A DNA stretch of 64,000 nucleotides, taken from contig NC_090133.1 of the NCBI RefSeq assembly GCF_040581485.1, positions 14,384,001 to 14,448,000 on the forward strand, given 5' to 3'. A program made the translations under genes and the position numbers. The notes beneath the pieces are model-generated. The model was not told where the DNA came from. It ran no database searches and was given only the letters and a program-made list of their open reading frames with translations. Origin of the DNA: Linepithema humile (lineage: Eukaryota > Arthropoda > Insecta > Hymenoptera > Formicidae). Positions 41,736 through 52,700 of this stretch are shown here, piece by piece. Each line of letters begins with the position of its first letter. Positions within the stretch are counted from its first letter, which is position 1.

Positions 41736-42484
41736 TGACAACACTCTCAGTATTCTGTGGTTAGTGGACAGACAGAACAGAAAGTGTGTACACTTTGTGT
41801 ACATGGTAGAATCTGCAAGTAAGTAAGCAGGTATATGTAAGCAGGTATGTAATGTTATATTATTATGTGAATATTTCACGACTGTAAAATTAATATAATA
41901 TTTATTTATGTCTGTCTAAGCGCTGTCACAAGTATATCTCTGCCCTTGCTGGTTTTGCCAGAACAGTGTCATCAGTGTCATCATCAGTGGCTGTTATTTT
42001 TTTTCGAATCGAGGTGTGATTTTATCAACGAGATTGTCCTTTTATAGTAAGAAACAAAAAATTATAATTTTTATCTTGCTTTATATGTATATGATATATA
42101 TTTAGCGTGCTCAAACAGAAGCGGTTTTTTAGGCAATCATGAGAGCAGTCGCAGTTTGTACGCTATTCCAGGATTAGATTATTGCTCATGAAGATGTATT
42201 GTTGCCATATACTACAAATGAGAAAGCAGCATTGCAACACGAATTGTTCGATAAATTTTTGACCTATCATCCAGACAAGGAACCATGTTTTGTAACATAA
42301 GAGATCTTCCGAGCATGGCAGAAATATATATATAATATATATATTACCATTTACATGGTACCATTTACATGGATTTTCAATATAGTAGTCATGTGAGTTT
42401 GCAAGCTCCTAGTGGTTATATGTGGTGATTATCTATCTTATCAATATATAAGCGTTATTTTTTTAATTTATTTATTTTTTATAT

Positions 42485-44460
42485 CTAGGGGAACATTTAG
42501 GATGAAAAGAGAAGACGGATATTCATTTGATTTTGTAGAATACCACCTTTTTCTTTGGAATCGAAGGAAGAAGAGCCTAAAGTAGAAACACTATGCCTTA
42601 TGTGACAATTGTTGTTTAGAGACTTTAGTGTATGATTTGTCTAAAATAAATAAAATTAGATAGCTCAAAGTTTAATAATTTTGTTCTGAGTAGCCTAAAT
42701 TGGTTTCAACAATATTTTATAATTTACAGTCAATTTTGTATATAAAAAAAAAAATATAGCATGTCGCCTTCTGTAGTTAACGTAAAATTGACTGAAAATT
42801 ATAAATATCGTTGAAACTAATATAGGATACTCAGAACAGAAATATTAAACTTTGAGCTATTTAATTTTATTTATTTTAGACAAATCATACACTAAAGTCT
42901 CGAAACATGTACTTTTTTCACAAAAATGTATGGTAAAATTGAAATTTATACAATCATATCAATTATTATTATGCCTTATGTGACAATTGTTTAGAAACTT
43001 TAGTGTATGATGTCTAAAATAAATAAAATTAAATAGCTCAAAGTTTAATATTTCTGTTCTGAGTATCCTAAATTAGTTTCAACAATATTTTATAATTTAC
43101 AGTCAATTTTGTATTTTTAATTTATTTATTTTTTAACTCTAGGGGAACATTTAGGATGGAAAGAGAAGACAGATATACATTTGATTTTGTAGAATACCAC
43201 CTTTTCCTTTGGAATCGAAGGAAGAAGAGCCTAAAGTAGAAACACTATGCCTTATGTGACAATTGTTGTTTAGAGACTTTAGTGTATGATTTGTCTAAAA
43301 TAAATAAAATTAGATAGCTCAAAGTTTAATAATTTTGTTCTGAGTATCCTAAATTAGTTTCAACAATATTTTATAATTTACAGTCAATTTTGTATATAAA
43401 AAAAAAAAAATATAGCATGTCGCCTTCTGTAGTTAACGTAAAATTGACTGAAAATTATAAATATCGTTGAAACTAATTTAGGATACTCAGAACAGAAATA
43501 TTAAACTTTGAGCTATTTAATTTTATTTATTTTAGACAAATCATACACTAAAGTCTCGAAACATGTACTTTTTTCACAAAAATGTATGGTAAAATTGAAA
43601 TTTATACAATCATATCAATTATTATTATGCCTTATGTGACAATTGTTTAGAAACTTTAGTGTATGATTTGTCTAAAATAAATAAAATTAAATAGCTCAAA
43701 GTTTAATATTTCTGTTCTGAGTATCCTAAATTAGTTTCAACAATATTTTATAATTTACAGTCAATTTTGTATTTTTAATTTATTTATTTTTTAACTCTAG
43801 GGGAACATTTAGGATGGAAAGAGAAGACAGATATACATTTGATTTTGTAGAATACCACCTTTTCCTTTGGAATCGAAGGAAGAAGAGCCTAAAGTAGAAA
43901 CACTATGCCTTATGTGACAATTGTTGTTTAGAGACTTTAGTGTATGATTTGTCTAAAATAAATAAAATTAGATAGCTCAAAGTTTAATAATTTTGTTCTG
44001 AGTATCCTAAATTAGTTTCAACAATATTTTATAATTTACAGTCAATTTTGTATATAAAAAAAAAAAAATATAGCATGTCGCCTTCTGTAGTTAACGTAAA
44101 ATTGACTGAAAATTATAAATATCGTTGAAACTAATTTAGGATACTCAGAACAGAAATATTAAACTTTGAGCTATTTAATTTTATTTATTTTAGACAAATC
44201 ATACACTAAAGTCTCGAAACATGTACTTTTTTCACAAAAATGTATGGTAAAATTGAAATTTATACAATCATATCAATTATTATTATGCCTTATGTGACAA
44301 TTGTTTAGAAACTTTAGTGTATGATTTGTCTAAAATAAATAAAATTAGATAGCTCAAAGTTTAATAATTTTGTTCTGAGTATCCTAAATTAGTTTCAACA
44401 ATATTTTATTTTTTATAATTTACAGTCAATTTTAATAAAAAAAAATATAGCATAAGTCGC
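42485..44460. repeat. ~656-bp tandem array, three units
   Basis: Units start at ctaggggaacatttagg near 42485, 43139 and 43797 (periods 654 and 658). Each contains an internal inverted pair: agctcaaagtttaat with attaaactttgagct, and caattttgt...acgtaaaattgactg. The units are almost identical, indicating recent expansion or homogenisation. Remnants such as LESKEEEPKVETLCLM can be read in each unit, but with stops. Confidence 0.92.
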
Positions 44461-45004
44461 CTTCTGTAGTTAATGCTATGGTTGACAACAATAATAATGT
44501 ATTACATGAATATCTGTATCCTGTGCAATTGTCATATAAATAAGAAGACAAAAAGTGGTAATATATATAAGTAATATTTATTTATATATATTTATATTTA
44601 TACATATATATATATACTTATGTATTTATTTATATTAATATATATTTATTTATATATAAAAATAGTTTAATAGAAAAGTGGTGAGTAAAAATTATTAAAA
44701 ATGGAAATGAATATGTCCGCGACTTTGCCCGCGACTTTGCCTGCGACTTCCACCGCGACCTCCTCGACGACCGCGACCTCCTCCTCTTCCTCTGTTCCAT
44801 CGTGGTGCTGTAATAGAACAAAACAAATTTAATAATTTATTTTCGGGGATAAAATAATTAAAATTAATAAAATATATATAAAATAAAATATAAAATAAAT
44901 AAAATAACTTACGTAGCACTGGTATGTACTCCTATCCCCTCTGCTGCCACTGCCATTGTTGTTGTTGCTGTTGCTGCTGTTGCTGCCAATTTTTTATCTC
45001 TAAA

Positions 45005-45235
45005 AAAAAATTGAAATATTAAATTTATACTTATTATACTTATTTTGAAAGCGAATATAATTTTTATAATTTTTACCTTTTATAATATGTGGCGGAAGAT
45101 ATGAACAATCAAGAGACACGACTCTTGATTGTTCATATCTTCCGCCACATATTATAAAAGGTAAAAATTATAAAAATTATATTTGCTTTCAAAATAAGTA
45201 TAATAAGTATAAATTTAATATTTCAATTTTTTGCT
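45005..45235. repeat. Palindrome around tcaagagacacgactcttga
   Basis: About 105 bases on each side are inverted (aattgaaatattaaatttatac at both ends). A further direct copy of the right arm lies at about 45291-45425. Confidence 0.85.
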
Positions 45236-45407
45236 GGTAGCGGCGGCGGCTGCGACTGTGGCTGCAACGCTGACAGCGGTGGCCCCGGAACAATCAAGAG
45301 ACACGACTCTTGATTGTTCATATCTTCCGCCACATATTATAAAAGGTAAAAATTATAAAAATTATATTCGCTTTCAAAATAAGTATAATAAGTATAAATT
45401 TAATATT

Positions 45408-45944
45408 TCAATTTTTTGCTGGTAGCGGCGGCGGCTGCGACTGTGGCTGCAACGCTGACAGCGGTGGCCCCGGTGGCAACGATGACGGCGGTGGCCCCGG
45501 TGGCAATGATGACGGCGGTGGTCCCGGTGGCAACGATGACGGCGGTGGCCCCGGTGGCAATGATGACGGCGGTGGCCCCGGTTGCAACGATGACGGCGGT
45601 GGTCCCGGTGACAATGGTGGCGGTGGCCCCGGTGGTAACGGTGGCAGTGGCGGTGGCCCCGGTTGCAACGATGACGGCGATGGTCCCGGTGACAATGGTG
45701 GCGGTGGCCCCGGTGGTAACGGTGGCAGTGGCGGTGGCCCCGGTTGCAACGATGACGGCGGTGGTCCCGGTGGCAATGGTAGCGGTGGCCCCGGTGGTAA
45801 CGGTGGCAGTGGCGGTGGCCCCGGCAACGTGTCACAAGATGGGTTCAGTATTACTTTTAATGCTCGAAATTCTTCCTTCAATGCAGCGAGTTCAGCAATA
45901 GTCGCTGCATTGAAGGAAGAATTTTCTTTCTCTGCTTCATTCAT
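45408..45944 (-). CDS. Proline-rich minisatellite-encoded protein
   Basis: ATG 45944 opens 178 residues: a charged, helical N-terminus (MNEAEKENSS, ELAALKEEFRALKV) and then about 120 residues of PPGPPPSSL or PPGPPPLPPL repeats, encoded by a 27-bp unit at about 45470-45830. A possible upstream exon (MASQRHSRRERKK, 46060-46021) has good splice sites but joins out of frame to this ATG. Further minus-strand exons may follow, including an Arg/Gly-rich ending near 44814-44700 (PRWNRGRGGGRGRRGG). The start of the gene is repeated in inverse orientation at about 46809-46990. I do not recognise the family; the RGG tail suggests nucleic-acid binding. Confidence 0.45.
   Translation of the reverse strand: MNEAEKENSSFNAATIAELAALKEEFRALKVILNPSCDTLPGPPPLPPLPPGPPLPLPPGPPPSSLQPGPPPLPPLPPGPPPPLSPGPSPSSLQPGPPPLPPLPPGPPPPLSPGPPPSSLQPGPPPSSLPPGPPPSSLPPGPPPSSLPPGPPPSSLPPGPPLSALQPQSQPPPLPAKN
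45470..45830. repeat. 27-bp GC-rich minisatellite
   Basis: Unit ggcggtggccccggtggcaa plus cgatgac, with variants; the 27-bp period preserves all frames. It encodes the proline repeats on the minus strand. Confidence 0.93.
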
Positions 45945-46105
45945 TTCTGTAAAAAAAAAAATATTTTATACTTTCCATTATTTTGTTACATTACATAATA
46001 TAATTTTGTCTTGTACTTACTTTTTTTTCGCTCCCTGCGACTGTGTCTTTGCGACGCCATTTTAGATACGTCTCTTATAGTTTCCATTATTATCCATTTC
46101 CATTA

Positions 46106-46385
46106 TAGGCTTAGTTTACACCGATTGTTTAGTACGCGTATCAAGTGCTAAATCTGCTTCTTTGATTGGTGTATCAAGAGACACGGTAGTGTCTCGTGCG
46201 CAAGTTCACGCGCAGCGCAAGACCGACCGTGTATCTTTACCCGAGCCCGAAAGTTGAGACGAGCCGAAATTATCAGATCTCAGTAATAGTTTATTTATTT
46301 AGATTTTACACTAAACGATTTATATCTATCGGAGAAGCAGATTTAATACTTGGTACGCGTACTAAACAATCGATGTAAACTAAGC
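46106..46385. mobile_element. MITE containing a second copy of the hairpin repeat
   Basis: Inverted ends of about 50 bp (ggcttagtttacaccgattg / caatcgatgtaaactaagcc) enclose the ~118-bp repeat at 46168-46287. The element sits at the centre of the larger palindrome. Confidence 0.75.
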
Positions 46386-46396
46386 CATAGTAGTGA

Positions 46397-46750
46397 CAAG
46401 ATGCAAATTTTAGGCCGCTCGTGCTATTGGTGGTGGAGTTAATGTCCACCATGTTTTTTGTCGCTGCTCGGAAGTTTCAAGGAGACAATTGGTGTATTCA
46501 AGGAGTCGATTATGTATCATAAAAAAGTAAAAATTACAAAAGTTAACAAATTTACTAGTTATTGACCAATAAGATCATGGATATTTTAGTAAATTTATTT
46601 ACTTTTGTAATTTTTACTTCATTTTATGCTACACAATCGACTCCTTAAATACACCAATTGTCTCCTTGGAACTTCCGAGCAGCGACAAAAAACATGGTGG
46701 ACATTAACCTCACCACCAATAGCACTAGCGGCCTAAAATTTGCATCTTGT
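46397..46750. repeat. 354-bp palindrome
   Basis: The left part (caagatgcaaattttaggcc) and right part (ggcctaaaatttgcatcttg) are inverted, and pairing continues close to the centre near 46573. Confidence 0.85.
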
Positions 46751-47492
46751 AAACTAAGCCTATAATGGAAATGGATAATAATGGAAACCATAAGAGGCGT
46801 ATCTAAAATGGCGTCGCAAAGACACAGTCGCAGGGAGCGAAAAAAAAGTAAGTACAAGACAAAATTATATTATGTAATGTAACAAAATAATAGAAAGTAT
46901 AAAATATTTTTTTTTTACAGAAATGAATGAAGCAGAGAAAGAAAATTCTTCCTTCAATGAAGCGAGTTCAGCAATAGTCGCTGCATATACATATAAAGCA
47001 AGATAAAAATTATAATTTTTTGTTTCTTACTATAAAAGGACAATCTCGTTGATCAATCAAAACTTGATAAAACATATATCCGGCCTGCCTTTTACTTCTT
47101 TCTCACCAACATTGTTGAAATGTTATCCTCTCTATATAAAAGATAAAGATTATCTATATAACATCCATATAAAAGCAAAAAAAATAGATATAGTTATTCA
47201 TACAACTACGCATACCCATCTTTCTTATTGAATAGAGCTGTCATGTTTACTTTAGCCAACCAAGGAAATAAAATCACACCTCGATTCGAAAAAAAATAAT
47301 AGCCACTGATGACACTAATGACACTGCTCTGGCAAAACCAGCAAGGGCAGTGATACTTGTGACAGCGCTTAGACAGACATAAATAAATATATTATTAGTT
47401 TTACAGTCGTGAAATATTCATATAATAATAACATTACATACCTGCTTACATATACCTGCTTACTTACCTGCAGATTCCACCATGTACACAAA

Positions 47493-47613
47493 GGGTGCGT
47501 TCCACTTAACGCCCGCAACGCTCCTAGAATCATTTTATCCTCGTTTAACTTTCGATGAAAAACAAGGATAAAATGATCCTAGGAGCGTTGCGGGCGTTAA
47601 GTGGAACGCACCC
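47493..47613. mobile_element. 121-bp MITE, near-perfect palindrome
   Basis: Ends GGGTGCGTTCCACTT and its inverse pair almost completely. AAA flanks both sides (47490-47492 and 47614-47616), and the empty site is seen in the opposite arm near 41795. A 3-bp A/T duplication would suit PIF/Harbinger-derived MITEs. Confidence 0.88.
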
Positions 47614-47673
47614 AAAGTGTGCACACTTTCTGTTCTGTCTGTCCACTAACCACAGAATATTAAGTGTTGTGAC

Positions 47674-49778
47674 CGACTACGAATACCGGCCATTGTCATA
47701 AAGAGAAATGGAAATGCTGCATTGTGATTTGTCAGCTGTCATTAGAAACGAGATTGGTTTACGGAAAACACCAATTGAATACTTTTGAGGCGTAGCACAA
47801 TTTGTAAGTCATTTATATAAATGTGACTCTATGGCTGTCGACTGACAGATGAGACAAAATGTCTGCCGTGTTTATTGTGCATATTTGTGTTTATAGTGGT
47901 GGAAATATTTACGGTGGAAATATTTACGGTGTTCTTGTGATAACAACTGCTCAGTATATTACTTGAGGTATGTTTCCGTTGTTTATTTTATATATATAGT
48001 ATAGTATTATATCTCTAAATATAGCAGCCGTGTTAGAAACGTCTGATTGTCAATATAATATTTAATAATAAATTTACATATAATAAAAGTAAAGTACAAA
48101 AATCCAAAGCCAGATGTAATTTGCTAACTAAACTTTTTAACATTTATTACTCTTGTTTAACATATGTTTCGGTTCTTCAAAACGTGTTACCCAAGAGTAA
48201 TAAATGTTATTACATCTGGCTTTGGGTTTTTGTGCTTTATTATACAGGGTGTCTGGCAATAATCGCCCCACCGGTCATATACAGGTAGAGGAGGTCAAAT
48301 CGAGTAGAAAAGTCCTTTACCATTTTTTAATTTTCATAATAAGTACTGAGTAATTAACGAAAAAAGATCGGCGAATCCGCGCGAGTAAAGCGTGCGCGGT
48401 GAGAAGGACGTCCCACTGCTACGCGATCACTAGGACACAAGGATCTAGCGTTACGCGCCGCTCGTATGTTGCCATTGTCATTTGTAGAGCGCTCCTCCCA
48501 ACGCTTCATCGCGCGCCTAGTGATCGCATAGCAGTGGGATGTCCTTCTCGCTGCGCGCGCTTTACTTGCACGGATTCACCAATCTTTTTTCGTTAATTAC
48601 TTAGTACTTATTACAAAAATCAAAAAATGGTAAAGGACTTTTCTACTCGATTTGACCTCCTCTACCTGTATATGACCGGTGGGGCGATTATTGCCAGACA
48701 CCCTGTATATGTTAACTTATTAATTAATATTATTATATTAAAATTATTATTTTATATTGACTTTTAACATATATTTATTTAATAAAAATGATAGAGCTTT
48801 TATATTTATTTTAAAATGTTAATATATATTAAAATGTTAATATATATATTACTATAAATACCATGTAGTATTATCCTGAAATAGATAGTCGTGTAAAGAC
48901 GTTTGATTTTTAATGTAAATAAAATATTTACATATTTTTATATTTACTATGAATACCATAAATTAAAGAGTAAAGATAAACGACTCTTAGATCAAGAAAC
49001 AAATATTGAATATATTTATAGTAAATATATGTTAATATTTTATATTAAAAATCAAACGTCTTTACACGACTTTATCTATTTCAGGATAATACTACATGGT
49101 ATTTATAGTAAATATATTAACATTTTAAAGTATTCAATATTTTGATTCAATATTTATCGTGTTAAATACAACAATATATGTTTACTTTATTAATTTTTAT
49201 TGCAGATACTATTATTATTTGAAGAACAGAGAAAGACAGTGAGAAAGTGTAAGTGGTATTTTAAAATTGGAAAATTTAAAATTTTAATAATTTATTAAGT
49301 AAATAATACAAAATTGTATAATTAGTGTAACATTAAAAAAAATTGTATTAGTGTATTAAAAATTGAAATAAAAGATTGTTTAGCCATTATTACTGTATTA
49401 AATGTTTATTGTAGATTCTTGGATTTCCAGAGGAGTTTCGGTGTAAGTATTTTTTTTTTTACTTTTTATACAAGAGCTGCTGTGCGCTTATAAAAAAGAA
49501 CGGTTGCTGTGCACCGTATAAAAAGAATCACTGCGCTGTGCGCTTACAAAAAAGAACGGTTGCTGTGCACCTTATAAAAAGAATCACTGCGCTGTGCGCT
49601 TATAAAAAGAAAGGTTGCTGTGCACCTTAAAGAGTGACTGCTGTGCGTCTTTAAACACTTGACATAAAAAGAAGGGTTGCTGTGCGCCTACAAAAATCGA
49701 CTGCTGTGCGTCTGTAACTGTTGTGTGCCTGTAAGGATATAGAAAATATTGAATTTTAATAATATTAATAAAACAAAA
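47674..49778. other. Upstream region of the Helitron-like gene, with foldback repeats
   Basis: Possible noncoding leader exons end at gag/gtatgt (47966), lie at 49205-49248 after tattgcag, and lie at about 49415-49451 after ttattgtag; these are weak calls. Palindromes occupy about 48080-48243, 48245-48705 and 48822-49135. Just before the start codon, about 49470-49735, short units containing gctgtgcgc or gctgtgcacc repeat at irregular 30-45 bp spacing. Confidence 0.4.
48245..48705. mobile_element. 461-bp foldback MITE of mariner type
   Basis: The ends CAGGGTGTCTGGCAATAATC are perfectly inverted and pairing extends about 190 bp. TA flanks both sides (48243-48244 and 48706-48707). No coding frame. 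Confidence 0.88.
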
Positions 49779-52700
49779 ATGTCTATAAAAATAGAAAAAC
49801 AGATGATGTTAAAATCAGATAAAAAAAATATTGCTCAAGGTGATTGGTTAAACGATAAACATCATTTTAACCAACTTTTAAAAAATTGTTCAGATTATAA
49901 ACCTGAAGAGACATGGAAATTGCAATGTCTTGAGTATATAAAACATATACCAGAAGACAAAAAACATATACAGATATTACATAGCACAGAACATTGGATA
50001 TGCAGCTATTATGATAGAAAAAATTTATTTATCTATGATTCATTAAATAAGAAAGAGTTGCACAGTGATCATAAAAAGTTCTTAAGACAATTATTTCCAA
50101 CTTATCCTTTTAATGAGCGCCCTGTCAAGTTTCTTACTGTACAAAAACAACCAAATGGTAATGATTGCGGTGTTTTTGCTATAGCTTTTGCTATTTCATT
50201 ATTATTTAATATTAAACCTGAAAACGTGAGATATAATCATAGTTTAATGCGTTCTCATTTAATAAAAATTTTTGAATCTAATGTGATTGAACACTTCCCT
50301 CAAGATTTAAATAATAATACTCTTCAAAAAGTGCTTCCATTAGCAATAATTAAAAAGAGAGAAGCTTCAGCAACTCGTGCACGTATGAAACGTCAAAAAG
50401 AGAAGGAGCAACAAAAAGCAAATCGATTGCAAAAAAATCGTGAATTTAAAGAATTACAAATGAAAAATAAAAACGAACATGAGAATCAAGAAGTTAGTAA
50501 GATAAAAAAATCTACGGAAATAGAACAGATTATGCTGTCATTAGATCAAAAAGAAATTATTGTTCAAGGCGGTTGGTTAAACGATGAACATATGGATTAT
50601 TTTAACCAATTTTTAAAAAATTGTTCAGATTATAAACCTGAAGAGACATGGAAATTGCAACGTCTTGAATATATAAAACCTATACCAGAAGACAAAAAAC
50701 ATATACAGATTTTACATAGCACACAACATTGGATATGCAGCTATTATGATAGAAAAAATTTATTTATTTATGATTCATTAAATAAGAAAGAATTGCACAG
50801 TGATCATGAAAAGTTCTTAAGACAATTATTTCCAACTTATCCTTTTAATGAGCGGCCTGTCAAATTTCCTACTGTACAAAAACAACCAAATGGTAATGAT
50901 TGCGGTGTTTTTGCTATAGCTTTTGCTATTTCATTATTATTTAATATTAAACCTGAAAAAGTGAGATATGATCATAGTTTAATGCGTTCTCATTTAATAA
51001 ACATTTTTGAATCTAATATGATTGAACACTTCCCTCAAGATTTAAATAATAATACTCTTCAAAAAGTGCTTCCATTAGCAATAATTAAAAAGAGAGAAGC
51101 TTTAGCAACTCGTGCACGTATGAAACATCAAAAAGAGGAGCAACAAAAAGCAAATCAATTGCAAAAAAATCGTGAATTTAAAGAATTACAAATGAAAAAT
51201 AAAAACGAACATGAGAATCAAGAAGTTAGTAAGACAAAAAAATCTACGGAAATAGAACAGATTATGCTGTCATTAGATCAGAAAGAAATTATTGTTCACG
51301 GCGGTTGGTTAAACGATGAACATATGGATTATTTTAACCAATTTTTAAAAAATTGTTCAGATTATAAACCTGAAGAGACATGGAAATTGCAACGTCTTGA
51401 ATATATAAAACCTATACCAGAAGACAAAAAACATATACAGATTTTACATAGCACACAACATTGGATATGCAGCTATTATGATAGAAAAAATTTATTTATT
51501 TATGATTCATTAAATAAGAAAGAATTGCACAGTGATCATGAAAAGTTCTTAAGACAATTATTTCCAACTTATCCTTTTAATGAGCGGCCTGTCAAATTTC
51601 CTACTGTACAAAAACAACCAAATGGTAATGATTGCGGTGTTTTTGCTATAGCTTTTGCTATTTCATTATTATTTAATATTAAACCTGAAAAAGTGAGATA
51701 TGATCATAGTTTAATGCGTTCTCATTTAATAAAAATTTTTGAATCTAATATGATTGAACACTTTCCTCAAGATTTAAATAATGATACTCTTTAAAAAGTG
51801 CTTCCATTAGCAATAATTAAAAAGAGAGAAGCTTCAGCAACTCGTGCACGTATGAAACGTCAAAAAGAGACGGAGCAACAAAAAGCAAATCGATTGCAAA
51901 AAAATCGTGAATTTAAAGAATTACGAAAGAAAAATGAAAATGAATATAAGAATCAAGATCGGTATAAACAAAATGTAGAAAATGTCTTAAAACGGCGTCA
52001 ATTTGAAAATAATTTGGAAGAAAATTGCGCTAAAAAACGACGTCTATATAAAAAGAAAAATAATTTAGAAAGATGTTGCTCTGAAAAACGGTCTCAAGAT
52101 GAAAGTGATTTAAAAAATGATTGCGCTAAAAAAAGATTGCGATATGAAGAAGATTTTGTTGAAAAAAGCACACAATGCATATTTTATGCTATAGGCTCGC
52201 AAAACAAACAAAGTAGACAAAAAGTATTAGAATGTAAGTATCGTAATAACAGACAATATTATAAAAAGAAAAAAGAAGAAAAAAATCAAGAGAATAAAAA
52301 CAAATTTGTAATAAATAAAAATAAATGTAATGTTGCAGATAAAATTATTAAAAAATATAAAAAATTTCAGTATCAGCATTCTATAAAATTTCATACTTCT
52401 TTAGCAATAATTATTAAAAACATTTCAGAAAAATTAAATATTAGAGGTAACATTCAAAAACAATTAGAAGCCGAGAAAATAATACGTTGGTGTATGTATA
52501 TTAGAAACGGTTATATTCGCAAGATGAATTATATGTTAGCAGTGCTTAAAAAAAAATCAGAAGTATACTTGACTCGTGTTGATAAGTGCTGTGGAATTGA
52601 TGAAAAATTAGATGCATTATGTGGGATATCTAGACATATAGCGTCATCTGAAAATTATTTTAGAGAATCTATGTATTATAATACAAGTTTTAAAGAATCT

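Larger units (their letters stand above)
41736..47673. mobile_element. 5.9-kb foldback region with long inverted ends
   Basis: The left arm (about 41736-42095, from caacactctcagtattctg to ttatcttgctttatatg) is inverted at about 46990-47673. The right arm is longer because of two insertions: about 210 bp at 47055-47268 and a 121-bp MITE at 47493-47613. Between the arms lie a tandem array, a proline-rich gene on the minus strand with a partial inverted copy, and nested palindromes. Degenerate coding (about 42139-42297, with HEDVLLPYTTNEKAALQ and one stop) may be the remnant of a transposon gene. Superfamily and target duplication could not be settled. Confidence 0.7.

Noticed and set aside
45416..45901. 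Plus-strand ORF of V, A, M and T repeats across the 27-bp minisatellite
   Set aside because: A frame artefact of the repeat; the minus-strand frame has a non-repetitive N-terminus and is the better candidate.
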